From: Nitrosomonas communis
GTDB taxonomy: Bacteria; Pseudomonadota; Gammaproteobacteria; Burkholderiales; Nitrosomonadaceae
Assembly (NCBI RefSeq): GCF_001007935.1
Contig: NZ_CP011451.1
Coordinates: 3,658,001 to 3,722,000, forward strand
Reading direction: 5' to 3'
DNA: 64,000 bases
Shown: positions 9,481 to 18,473 of the stretch, in pieces
Layout: every line of letters starts with the position of its first letter
How positions within the stretch are numbered: the first letter of the stretch is position 1
Program-made: the position numbers and the translations under genes
The notes under the pieces: generated by a model
Databases searched by the model: none
The model's input: the letters and a program-made list of their open reading frames with translations, nothing else
Told to the model about the DNA's origin: nothing

Positions 9481-10612
9481 TAGCCACAATCATTAAGGCC
9501 TCGGCAATGCATTCACCTATCATATTGATACCTTGATTGATTAAATCGACCGAATCTCCTTTTATAGGATTTTCCTCTTGAAGATTCGCAAAACCTATTG
9601 CTTTAAACACAAGACGTCCAGCATTTTGTGTATCCTGTATCACATATGCACAGGCTTGCAGGGCCTTTAATGCAGCCCGATTATAATGCCAGTGTTTGGG
9701 ATGTCTTTCCAGTTCATCAAGAATGTGGCCCGCCAATATAAAGGCATCAGGTTCATTGATCGGCTTCCATGTATCATTGGTTTGCAAATTACCATAACGG
9801 CGTTCTAGATAATTGGCTACACCGTCGAGAATATCATCACAAAACTCTTCGGGAATCTCGATCCAATGAGCGGACAATAACTGCAAGAAATGCAATGGAT
9901 GGCGAGATGCCGCTTCACGCAATTGCCAACCAACTTGTTGTTTTCCACCAACCAGACGATCATCGAAATCTTTGATATATTTTATGTAATGCGCCAATAA
10001 ACACAATACTCCACCATCACTTGAATCAAGAAATACTTCAAATGAGAATGGAGCAGAAACCGTACCGCTCCATGCCCGAATGTCAGGCTCAAGAAATAAA
10101 ACACCCTCTCTATTTTCATGAGCTTCCAACACTGCTTGTGCTTCTGGTGAGCGCAGATAGCATGGAATAGTGACAATCAATTCAGCTTGTTTCTTCAGTA
10201 TCCACGCACGCCTATTCTCCTCAGTAAAATCTTCTTCCCACGCGTTCAGAACGCAGGCCATTGCATCACCCTGTTTAGACGTATCAAGGTATATGAATGC
10301 TGTCTGAATCAATGCACCCAATTCGTGGACAAGTTCGAATTTTAATAAATTTTTATCGCACAACATGCGCCCGATCAAATCTATGTTGGCTTGAGGTGAT
10401 GCGGTGCATGCCAGGATAGCGAAGTAGAGTAAAGCACCTTCATGGTTGAAGCACAGTCGTTCACGGTTGCTTTGCCACCACTCAGAATGCGTTTGGGCAT
10501 GATTAAGGATAGCAGCTTCTACCGCATCCATTAGGATGCGTTCACTGCTCATATGTCTAACTATCGTGCTGACTATGTATATCATTATATGAGGTTTCGT
10601 GCAGGAATCCAT
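9481..10612 (-). pseudogene. STAND gene fragment, helical C-terminal region
   Basis: About 370 codons of the broken STAND gene, from HMSSERILMDAVEAAILNHA to ALMIVA, where the IS982 interrupts. An ORF can be read to 9464 only because the first bases of the IS supply a few codons and a stop. The region is rich in predicted helices and Trp/Leu, without enzyme motifs, consistent with a repeat sensor region. The true frame enters near 10555-10600, where a one-base indel separates it from the piece ending SYNDIHSQHDS. Confidence 0.75.
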
Positions 10613-11727
10613 ATCGGTAAACTATGGGGGTCTTGCCATAGTGAAGTGACCGGGCTTCGCTCCACTGCTCAATCGATTTCAACGCCAAATCCAGCAATGT
10701 AGTGGATTGCACCATCCGGTTACGGAGAAAGTTGTTATTACTCTTTCCAAACTCATGAGGTTGACAATGCAGTTTGTTGTTGAAATGAAATTTGATTACA
10801 TCGTCTTCGCTGATGTCACCGGCAATATAACGCCATAACCAAAGATCTTCCATACTTCCTGCTGCCACACAGCGAGCTAGAGCATGTCCTAGAGAACTAT
10901 GTTTTTGCCTCGGCATATCGAGCAATTTTTTAAGTAGGGGGCTGATCACAGTGCCAAATTTTCCGAATTGATCTCGGATAAATGATGTTCTAACTGCCAG
11001 GAAATTTTTTCGCCATCCATCCAGCTTAATGACAATACTTCCATCCAAAACGACAATACCCCTGCAGTATCTTCGTTTTTCCACCGGGATACTCGATAGG
11101 TATGTGCTGTCAGCTCTTCGGTATCCCGCGCGACGATCAGGCTAGGCACCAGATGTTTGAGCCAAAAGTAATGCCATTGTATTAGTTCCGCTTGGGTGTA
11201 TATCACCTGAAACACGTCGTAGTGCTTTTCATGCAAATCACGTATCAGTGGCCAGTCATCATCCTGTGGTGGTTGTTCAGCAAATGATTCAGCTACCAAG
11301 CGGCGTATGTGAAAGGCAGCGTTTCCTGTCAATACTGCTCGTATTTGTTTCCTGAGCTCACGACGATCACCTATTGCCAGTTGTGTGACAAAACTACGGA
11401 TACTGGGGCGTACAAAGGGGACAGGAGGCAAGTCATTAATAAACTTATTTAGCGTGATCCCCTTGCGTACAGCTCCACTGATCACCAACACATCCAACAG
11501 AGTTTGATGTCCGAACGTTAATTTTCCCTCTTGGTTTCTCTTAATACGTTAAGGCCCCACAGTATTCGTAAAATATCTTGTGACGCGGTAAAGCGTTGAT
11601 GATGTACTGCCAAGCTACGTGTTTTGAGCATTTCATCGGCTATGGTTTCAATCGCTTGCATTGCTGTTTCACCTAACTTGTCATTTGCCCGCACAATGGT
11701 GTCAAGATATCGCTGTGCCAAAGCCTA
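10613..11727 (-). pseudogene. STAND gene fragment after the NTPase, with three lesions
   Basis: Continues the broken STAND gene beyond the NTPase in three short frames. ALAQRYLDTIVRANDKLGE follows the NTPase in the same frame after a TAG codon (11725-11727). A one-base shift near 11520-11535 leads to KLTFGHQTLLDVLVISGAV and FINDLPPVPFVRPSIRSF, the post-NTPase segment typical of large STAND proteins. A second shift in the A6/T3-type run at 11002-11010 leads to FLAVRTSFIRDQFGKFG and on to YGFLHETSYND. No other gene is needed to explain these ORFs. Confidence 0.78.
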
Positions 11728-12540
11728 GCTGGATACCACGTTAAAACTGCCTTCTCGCTGGGCAAGCTCGACAAATAATGCCAACTCGTGCGGATTTCGG
11801 ATTAATTCACGGGTGACAGAATCAACAGTTGTCGCATGAACGCCGAGTGTATCAAGCAGCGGCTCAATTTCAGATTCCCAATCTAAAGGTTGGCACTTTA
11901 ATTCACAATCCCATTGTCGTGCTGCAATTCTGTAGTCATAATGCCGGTCAAAGTCACGGCAGGCAGTGACTACTGTAATATTGGGTATCAACAGTAGACG
12001 GTCTATTTGTGCTAAGAAATATGTCAATACGCTGTGTTCACGAGAAATAGACAAAACATCCAATGAATCAATGACTACGACTACTTTTACTGCGTCAGCC
12101 ATGCGAGCTGCTTTTTCTACCCATAATTCAGGCAATCCCAGGGCTTTGCGTTCCTGTTCTGTGGCCACATCGGCAAATTCGCGTGCTTGAACAAAGAGTG
12201 GCACTAAATCAGAGCAAGTTTTTGCTCTTTGTTCTAAAGCCTCTTGCACGGCTAATATCGCACAGGTTTTACCTGAGCCAGGTAGGCCCGTAAGTAAGAT
12301 AGTGCGTTTTCCAGCATTAATAGCTTCGAGTAATTCGCTAACAATAGAACGATTAATGCACTGACCCGCAGTGCTTCGCTGCCATGATCTACCGATAGCA
12401 GAGGTGCTAGCAAACGAAACTCGAATCTCTTCAATATGTATGCTTGGAGCTAGCATGGCGCCTGCCTGCTGAAGGAAGGCTTTAAGGTCATCCTTTGTAA
12501 GGCGATGCTGGAGGGAAGTGAATAGGTTGATATGGTCTAA
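11728..12540 (-). pseudogene. STAND gene fragment, P-loop NTPase domain
   Basis: NTPase core of the broken STAND protein. Walker A is GLPGSGKT (about 12265-12288) and Walker B VVVIDSLDVL (about 12055-12085). A sensor-like arginine follows in VVTACRDFDRHYD, and RNPHELALFVELA is typical of the STAND winged-helix/arm transition. The frame is open upstream of the first ATG (12456) into LFTSLQHRLTKDDLKAFLQQ up to the IS3 element at 12541, so the apparent ATG is internal. Nucleotide hydrolysis in such proteins drives oligomerisation after ligand sensing (family knowledge). Confidence 0.85.
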
Positions 12541-12578
12541 TAGACCCGGACACTCCAGTTAAGAGAAAATAGTCTTAA

Positions 12579-13407
12579 TTGGAGGATGAAATGGAACCTA
12601 GGAAACACTATACAAAGGAATTCAAGCTGGATGCAATCAGCTTGGTACTGGATCAGGGATTAACGATAGCAGAAGCTGCCAGAAACCTGGAAATCAGGGC
12701 TAACATGCTTGGGCGATGGATCAGGGAAAGCCAGGCGGATACTAATGGTCAGGCATTCCGCGGTAATGGGAAACTGACACCGGAGCAGGAAGAAATCCGG
12801 CGGCTTAAACTAGAAAACAAGCAATTAAAGCTTGAGCGGCAAATATAGCATGTCTCCTATAAATTGATTATAATTTACAGATGACCTATCCGATATTATT
12901 TCGCCGTAAAGTATTATCCGTTCGTGAAAAGGAGAACCTCTCAATTGCGCAAGTGGCCAAGCGTTTTTGCGTAGGTGTGGCCAGCGTGATGCGTTGGATC
13001 AATACTCCTGATCCCCCAAGACAACCCGCAACAAACCTGCAATGCAACCAGGATCGACATGGAGATGTTCGCAGGACGTCATAGGTTATCCGGACGCGTA
13101 TCAGTACGAGCGCATCAAACGGCTGGGAGTCAGCACTTGCGTGATCGTCATAGACAAGGCGATGTTCCACAAGCGACAGGATATCCAAATCGCCTTTGCC
13201 AATGCCGGGCATACGCTTGAATACTACCGTCTTATTCTCCAGACTTTAATGGCATTGAACCCAAATGGGCCCAGGCCAAAGCCATCAGAAAAAGGGAAGG
13301 TTGTTCCATCGAGCAGCTCTTTGCCGCTTATGAAATTTAAATCATTTTATATGGGATCTGCTATACTAAAGGAGGCGGCGGTCTTTTTCGCGAAAGAAAC
13401 GAAGTGA
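12579..13407 (+). pseudogene. IS3-family OrfA split by IS630-B (element B)
   Basis: OrfA beginning MEPRKHYTKEFKLDAISLVL (second ATG, 12591; the first at 12579 lies in its GGAGGATGAA ribosome-binding region) with the HTH and KLENKQLKLERQI coiled part. The IS630 derivative enters after ERQI. The frame resumes at 13366 as LKEAAVFFAKETK with stop at 13407. Removing the insert with one TA restores the classic IS3 OrfA end (KEAAVFFAKE). Confidence 0.82.
12846..13363 (+). mobile_element. IS630 deletion derivative (copy B, 518 bp), nested in IS3-B
   Basis: Same ends as the 884-bp copies (TAGCATGTCTCC left, GGGATCTGCTA right) and TA duplications at 12844-12845 and 13364-13365. About 366 bp of the middle is missing: the reading passes from RLGVS directly to TCVIVIDKAMFHKRQDIQ, losing the first catalytic aspartate. 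There are further small indels. It is a non-autonomous derivative that could only have moved using a transposase supplied by the complete copies. Confidence 0.85.
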
Positions 13408-13456
13408 AGTATTCGTTCATCACCCAAAAGAAAAAGACCTACCCGGTCGGCCTCAT

Positions 13457-14284
13457 GTGCCGGCTATTGGGTGTCAGTCGCAGTGCTTGACTCATGACTA
13501 TGAACAACGCTGCTGCAATTGCCCGGATGATCTACACCACAGGCAACTACTTAATGCTGTGCAGAATATTGCAAAATCATGCGATTATACCTATGGCAGT
13601 CGCAGGATGAAGCGAGCGCTAAGTGCCTTGGGCTATCGGGTTGGTCGCTGGAAGGCGAGAAGACTAATGCAAGAAGCCGGGATACAAGTGAAACACCGGA
13701 AGAAATACAAGGTGACGACGGACAGCAATCACCCGTTGCCAGTGTTTGAGAACCAATTGAATCGGCAATTTACGGTTGCCAGACCGGATCAAGTCTATGT
13801 TTGCGACATTACCTGCATTTGGACTCAGGAAGGCTGGCTGTATCTGGCGATTGTTATCGATTTGTTCTCCCGAAAGGTGGTGGGCTGGAGTATGAGCTCA
13901 CGGATGAAAGCAACACTGGTTTGTGATGCATTACGAATGGCGATCTGGCTACGCCGGCCACCGCCTGGCCTGATCGTGCATTCGGATCGTGGGTCGCAGT
14001 ATGCTAGTAAAGCATACCGCAATCTACTGAAAGCATACGGTTTTATTGGCAGCATGAGTCGTCTGGGAAATTGTTGGGATAATGCGGTTGCGGAAAGTTT
14101 CTTTGGCAGCCTCAAGCAGGAACGCTGCCAATGGCGGCATTACCAAACCCGCCATGCAGCACAGCAGGATATTTTGCAGTATATCGCCGTGTTTTATAAC
14201 AACCAAAGACTGCATTCATACCTGGATTACAAAAGTCCGAATCAATATGAAGCAGAAGCAGCAGAATCGATAAAAGCAGCTTAA
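13457..14284 (+). pseudogene. IS3-family OrfB (element B), frameshifted near its start
   Basis: 275 codons containing the integrase core: VYVCDITCIWTQEGWLYLAI (D), VHSDRGSQYASKAY (D) and ESFFGSLKQERC (E). The N-terminal part MCRLLGVSRSA lies in another frame upstream (about 13410-13487) and ends in TGA; a one-base indel near 13485-13490 joins it to YEQRCCNC. The catalytic domain is complete, but the usual OrfAB fusion cannot be made, so the element is probably immobile. Confidence 0.82.
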
Positions 14285-14302
14285 CTGAGGTGTCCGATTT
14301 TA

Positions 14303-14880
14303 CTTGAACACGTCAGGTTGCTACTATCTAGACGCGCTCCGAGTTGATCGATGTTTTTCCAAAGAGTATCGTAAGCGGCTCTTGGATTACTAGCTATAAA
14401 GCGTAAACGCTCATATAGCAAGCTTTCCATACGGCCTAGTTCTGGACTGGTTTCAAACGTAGTTCGATTCAGGAACTCATAGGTTGAAAGATTGGGTGCA
14501 TGCAAGCTAAGTTTCACCGCTAACTCTGCGTTAGTTTCTCGATGTCCTTTGTTTAAATTTGCGAGGTAGTGTGCTTCATCTGCTTGAGTAGCGGCATATT
14601 CGCGCAGCTTTGCTAATTCGCCAAAAGGGCTACGTGAATAGAAACGAACTTTCACATTCTTTTTGCAAGCCAATAAACATGAAGCTTTTTCTAACTCATC
14701 TGAAAGGTCTGCTATTGTCCAAGATTTGAAATGGGTTTGGTTTTTTTTTACATTGGCAACAAATCAGAGTGCCGTCAGCTTTTCCGATTACTACATCGTC
14801 AACTGGACACGATACAGAATCAACCTCAATCCAGTGAAAGTCAGGGTCGGATAATACAGTTAATGCCCAATCAAATGCTA
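14303..14880 (-). pseudogene. STAND gene fragment, Cap4/DUF4297-like nuclease domain
   Basis: Effector domain of the broken STAND protein. AFDWALTVLSDPDFHWIEVD leads to VDDVVIGKADGTLICCQCKK, the D...QxK form of the PD-(D/E)xK nuclease site seen in Cap4-type dsDNA nucleases. Right after the QCKK codons an A9 tract (14741-14749) puts the rest out of frame. With one A fewer it reads NQTHFKSWTIADLSDELEKA then CLLACKKNVKVRFYSRSPFG, as in the family. The piece ends at the IS3 element after LGARLDSSNLT. In family members this domain degrades DNA on activation. Confidence 0.78.
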
Positions 14881-15764
14881 TAGCAGATCCCATATAAAAT
14901 GATTTAAATTTCATAAGCGGCAAAGAGCTGCTCGATGGAACAACCTTCCTTTTTTCTGATGGCTTTGGCCTGAGCCCATTTGGGTTCAATGTCATTTAAG
15001 TCAGGGGAATAAGGCGGCAGGTATTCAAGTGTATGCCCGGCATTGGCAATGGCGGTTTGGATATCCTGCCGTTTATGAAAGGTTGCGTTGTCCATGACAA
15101 TCACGCAAGCGGGCAGAAGTTTAGGCAAAAGGTCCTGCGTTATCCACGCATAGAAAATGTCAGCGGTGATATTGGCGATGAACAGACTTATGGTCAGCAG
15201 CGTCTTTCCGATGAGAGCGCCAATCACATTGGTTCGACCTCGTGCATGCCAGTCTTTTACGCCATGGACGCGCTCACCCACTGGCGCATAGCCATGCGTG
15301 CGTGGCATGTCGTGCGCAAAGCCGCTTTCATCAAGGTAGACGATAACGCGGCCTGCTCGCTCATAGTCTTCAATTTTTTGCTGGAAGATACGCCGCTCTT
15401 TTTCGCTGGCTTTGGGGTGACACAGGCTTTTTTTTATAAGTCACGCCCAGACGCTTTAAAGCATGGTTAATGCCTTGCTTGCTGACACCCAACCGTTTGG
15501 CGCGCTCGTACTGATACGCGTCCGGATAATTCTTGATGTCCTGCGCCAACATTTCCATGTTGATCTTGGTGGCAGGTTTGTTGCGGGTGGTCTTGGGATC
15601 GGGAGTTTTGATCCAACGCATCACGCTGGCCACACCTATACCAAAACGCTTGGCCACTTGCGCCATTGAGAGGTTCTCCTTCTCACGAACGGATAATACT
15701 TTACGGCGAAATAATATCGGATAGGTCATCTGTAAATTATAATCAATTTATAGGGGACATGCTA
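14881..15764 (-). mobile_element. IS630-family element, copy C (complete, 884 bp)
   Basis: Same length and termini as copy A but in the opposite orientation, with TA duplications at 14879-14880 and 15765-15766. It interrupts the STAND gene near codon 18. Excising it with one TA yields TATCAAACACTAGTAGCA then TTTGATTGG, i.e. YQTLVAFDW in frame, so insertion was precise and post-dates an intact N-terminus. Confidence 0.9.
14904..15729 (-). CDS. IS630 transposase, two frames joined by +1 shift (copy C)
   Basis: Same two-frame organisation as copy A. The HTH part is at 15729-15370 and the DDE part ends at 14904, offset +1 after an A8 tract (plus-strand T8 near 15428-15435). Amino-acid differences from copy A are few (for example GIGVASV for GVGVASV, ERAKR for ERTKR, VKDWHA for VKNWHA). 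Catalytic motifs YLDESGF, VMDNATFHK and DIEPKWAQ are all kept, so both copies may be active. Confidence 0.85.
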
Positions 15765-15818
15765 TACTAGTGTTTGATAACCGTCACCTCGGTTGGATTG
15801 AATGCCCGCGATGCTCAT
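15765..15818 (-). pseudogene. STAND gene fragment, N-terminus
   Basis: First 17 or so codons of the broken gene: MSIAGIQSNRGDGYQTLV, starting at ATG 15816-15818. TAGAGATGAAG upstream offers a modest ribosome-binding site. It joins in frame to AFDWALTVLS across the IS630 copy C. The RGDGYQ..VAFDWAL pattern fits N-termini of Cap4-type nuclease domains. Confidence 0.7.
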
Positions 15819-16450
15819 TTACTTCATCTCTATTAAAGACCTTTACACAACTCTGAAAATTTTGTTTAGTGAGTGGGGAAGAAAATTTCCAAATAATAGT
15901 TTTATTCACTTTTTCTGTCAGAAAAAGTGAATTTTTACCTTTTTTAACGCAGTTTTTTATCCTTATGCTGTATTAGGGCGGACTACTCATCTTGAGATTC
16001 ATCTACGAAAATTTTATTAACAGATTTTTTTCAGATTCATGCCATTATTTCTCACCAAAATTTGAGCATTGATTTTTACCGTTCTAAAATAACTGGCGCT
16101 CCATTCCGAATAAGCGTTTAGCTGTCCCAAAAATGGAGAAAATTAATCCGCACGCACAGCGCCTGTTCCAATGCAACATCCCACAAACTATGCCATAAAA
16201 AAGCAAGGATCGCTTTGAACATCATCAGTGCGTCAAACGGCTCTTATCCTCCACCATTCGATAGTTCGTGCTTGTATTAACCTCTAAGATTTAGTCGTAA
16301 CTTCTACCAATCAATCAGTGCATCAATCTTCATCAGTACCTTGTCTTACCTTAGACATTGCGTCAATTCTATTGAGCCCAAACTCATCTGCATCTTTTGC
16401 TCTAATCGTCTTTTATCTGGCGCTATTTTTAGTTGTTTATTTAGCTAATA
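15819..16450. other. Non-coding region upstream of the STAND gene
   Basis: 632 bp between the STAND start and IS982 copy B. No coding sequence was found. It holds a perfect 14-bp inverted repeat (15904-15932) and otherwise AT-rich sequence. The STAND promoter should lie here, but no clear -35/-10 pair was picked out. Confidence 0.5.
15904..15937 (+). terminator. Perfect 14-bp hairpin with T-run upstream of the STAND gene
   Basis: ATTCACTTTTTCTG and its exact complement around one central T (15918), followed on the plus strand by TTTTT. It looks like an intrinsic terminator for plus-strand transcription, or a symmetrical operator-like site about 90 bp upstream of the STAND start. No plus-strand gene ends here, so its partner gene, if any, is gone. 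Confidence 0.45.
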
Positions 16451-17451
16451 ACGTGAGTTCGACATAAGAATCATCAAATCACGACTGGAAGAGCTTGAGG
16501 GAGCCTGATATTAAGTGAGGGTTTCTTCTCGCGAAAGGTGTAAGCCACCAATCCGGCTATCAGATTAACAAAAAAGTTAACTGGGCTGCGATGGCGGGAG
16601 TGCTCGATTTGCGAGATATTCTTCAATTGGTCATTGACGCTCTCAATGATCGAACGTTTACGTAGCAGCAGCTTGTCAAACAACGGCAACAGCTTGTTTT
16701 TCATGTTCTTGCGTACTTTGGTGATGAGCTGCACACCTTGCTCGCGGAGTTGCTCAAAGAGTGATTGCGAAATGTAGCCCCGGTCACCGAAGAGTTTGCC
16801 AAACAAGGAGCGGGTCACCTCTGGTACCGGGTCACGGTCATCCACATTGCCCGCCGTTATTTTTACCCCTAGCAATTCTCCCTGGTCATTAATGACCAGG
16901 TGCAGCTTGAATCCATAAAACCAACCCATGCTGGTCTTTCCCCGGGCAGCAAACCCTGCCATTACTTGATGAGACCCAATACGGCGATTATGGCACACAC
17001 TAATCTTAGTCGAATCAATGAAACTGATCCCACTACATTGCCCAAAGCGACTGGTCAGAAAACAGCACAAAGGCACCAGGCTACCTTGCAACAGCTCCAC
17101 AAAGCGGTTATAGCTCACCAACCCTGGAAAATAATCGCGCTGATACCTCAACACGTAATTCAGGTAATAGTGTTTAAACGTCCGGTACCCGGATAGATGA
17201 AACCCGACCATGATGGTCATGATTTCGCTTAGACACAGCGCTCCTTGCCGCCGACGCTGTTTCAGCGATGACTCTAATAAGTGCTGCTCCCATTGCGGCT
17301 CAAACTCTTTACAAAATTCGTCACTCTCACAAAAAATCGTTGTAGTATCCATGGAAATCTGACTCCTCTCATGATGAAATTCTTTTGCAAAACCATTTCA
17401 TCATAAGGAATTCAGGTTTCTTTTACAGCTTTTCTTATGTCGAACTCACGT
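16451..17451 (-). mobile_element. IS982-family element, copy B (intact, 1,001 bp)
   Basis: Inverted repeats ACGTGAGTTCGACATAAG at both ends, flanked by TAATA (5-bp duplication). It has a single intact transposase. It is in inverted orientation relative to copy A, about 7 kb away, and lies upstream of the STAND gene between it and rlmB. Confidence 0.9.
16474..17352 (-). CDS. IS982-family transposase (copy B)
   Basis: 292-residue intact DDE transposase starting MDTTTIFCESDEFCKEFEPQ behind a GAGAGGAG ribosome-binding site. Conserved parts are SFIDSTKISVCHNRRIGSH, GWFYGFKLHLVINDQGE, GDRGYISQSLFEQL and RSIIESVNDQLKNISQ. It is close to the interrupted copy at 7311-9460, with scattered substitutions (HQVMAGF for HKVMADF, DPVPEVT for DVVPELA), so the two are not from a single recent duplication event. 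Confidence 0.92.
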   Translation of the reverse strand: MDTTTIFCESDEFCKEFEPQWEQHLLESSLKQRRRQGALCLSEIMTIMVGFHLSGYRTFKHYYLNYVLRYQRDYFPGLVSYNRFVELLQGSLVPLCCFLTSRFGQCSGISFIDSTKISVCHNRRIGSHQVMAGFAARGKTSMGWFYGFKLHLVINDQGELLGVKITAGNVDDRDPVPEVTRSLFGKLFGDRGYISQSLFEQLREQGVQLITKVRKNMKNKLLPLFDKLLLRKRSIIESVNDQLKNISQIEHSRHRSPVNFFVNLIAGLVAYTFREKKPSLNIRLPQALPVVI

Positions 17452-17729
17452 TAATAGGTAAGCTGCGCAGGAATCTTTCCGTAAATTTTTAGGTCAACCC
17501 CATGACTAGAGCATAAATACTCTTGTCAAGAACCACGTTCAAAAATGTTTCTGTTTCTTCAATAGTGGATAAACCGAGTAGGATACACAAAATAAATAAA
17601 AGAAGCGAAAAATACGACTAATGTATAAATCGAGATGCCTTTAACGCGTCTCAAGAGATATGAACCTCCTAATCAAAATTAAACCTAGCTTCTTCAGAAA
17701 AACTAAAAATTATCACCTTTACCTATTAA

Positions 17730-18473
17730 TCAAACTTTTCTTGATCGCTGGCGGAAAGTCTCGAATAAGCAAATCCCAGCACTCACTGATACATTCAGGC
17801 TTTCAACACTGCCGACCATTGGAATACGTACCAGTTGATCACATGTTTCCTTTGTCAGGCGACGCATGCCCTCGTGTTCTGCACCTAATACCCAAGCTAT
17901 AGGACCATTAAGTGAAATACTCTCAAGGAGATCAGTCGCTTCAGCCGCAGTGCCGATAACCCAGATACCTTGTTCTTTGAGTTCACGTAAAGTTCGAGCT
18001 AAGTTGGTGACGGTAACAAAAGGTACAGTATCAGCGGCACCGCTAGCAACCTTATGCACTGTAGCCGTCAATCCTACGGAGCGATCTTTAGGTGCAATGA
18101 CAGCATGCGCCCCTAATGCATCAGCAACACGCAAGCATGCTCCTAAATTGTGTGGATCCTTGATGCCATCTAATATTAGGAGCAAAGGGAGTTCATTTAC
18201 TGCCTCCAAGATATCTTCAATGGTGACGTACCTCTGAGTGACCATGATGTTAGCCACGACACCTTGATGGTGAGTGATGCCCACCATTCTAGCCAGCCTC
18301 GTGTTATCGCAAACCATTAACCGAATATTTTTGGTTTCAGCAAGTTTGCATAGATCGCGTGCACGCTGGTCATGTCGCGCTGAATCGATATAGATTTCTT
18401 TGATACTGTCCGGATTCTGCCGTAAACGGCTCATAATGGCATGAAATCCAAAAATATGTCGTGTCTGAGACAT
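17730..18473 (-). CDS. rlmB: 23S rRNA (guanosine-2251-2'-O)-methyltransferase
   Basis: SpoU/TrmH-family SAM-dependent RNA ribose methyltransferase, 247 residues (E. coli RlmB 243). An N-terminal substrate-binding domain ([20 protein letters not shown]) is followed by the knotted methyltransferase domain: motif 1 [17 protein letters not shown], motif 2 [11 protein letters not shown], motif 3 [19 protein letters not shown]. It methylates G2251 in the ribosomal P-loop of 23S rRNA. It follows rnr by 171 bp in the same orientation, the usual rnr-rlmB pairing. Confidence 0.95.
   Translation of the reverse strand: MSQTRHIFGFHAIMSRLRQNPDSIKEIYIDSARHDQRARDLCKLAETKNIRLMVCDNTRLARMVGITHHQGVVANIMVTQRYVTIEDILEAVNELPLLLILDGIKDPHNLGACLRVADALGAHAVIAPKDRSVGLTATVHKVASGAADTVPFVTVTNLARTLRELKEQGIWVIGTAAEATDLLESISLNGPIAWVLGAEHEGMRRLTKETCDQLVRIPMVGSVESLNVSVSAGICLFETFRQRSRKV

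Larger units (their letters stand above)
12541..14302 (+). mobile_element. IS3-family element B, degraded, containing IS630-B
   Basis: Outer ends share CGGACAC..CAGTTAAG in inverted orientation (TAGACCCGGACACTCCAGTT at left; complement of CTTAACTGAGGTGTCCG at right). The outermost bases and any target duplication could not be fixed. Without the 518-bp IS630 derivative and its TA it is about 1.24 kb, a normal IS3 size. It differs in sequence from IS3 element A. It sits between the nuclease and NTPase parts of the STAND gene, and the host frame is not cleanly restored across it. Confidence 0.82.
5410..15818 (-). pseudogene. Broken Cap4-like nuclease/STAND NTPase defence gene (whole locus)
   Basis: Remains of one large gene read right to left. 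Rejoining the pieces at 15818-15765, 14880-14303, 12540-9481, 7212-7083 and 6198-5410 gives about 4.6 kb or 1,530 codons. Order: N-terminal PD-(D/E)xK-type nuclease (Cap4/DUF4297-like), P-loop STAND NTPase, long helical C-terminal part. Removing the IS982 and both complete IS630 elements together with one target-site copy restores the reading frame exactly across each joint. Remaining lesions are an A9 frameshift (14741-14749), a TAG codon (11725-11727) and frameshifts near 11520-11535, 11002-11010 and 10555-10600. This architecture is known in anti-phage STAND (Avs-type) proteins. The defence role is inferred and the gene cannot be functional as it stands. Confidence 0.85.

Noticed and set aside
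12456..12456. Separate small ATPase gene starting at ATG 12456
   Set aside because: The frame is open upstream to the IS3 joint and the domain order matches a larger STAND protein, so this ATG is internal.
14696..14995. Independent 99-codon gene on the minus strand
   Set aside because: Its first half is IS630 transposase sequence and the rest is the frameshifted nuclease part of the STAND gene.
15033..15470. 145-codon plus ORF (also mirrored at 6493-6930)
   Set aside because: Antisense shadow of the IS630 transposase; appears in both copies only because the copies are nearly identical.
17660..17902. 80-codon plus ORF
   Set aside because: Overlaps the end of rlmB antisense, with no family resemblance.
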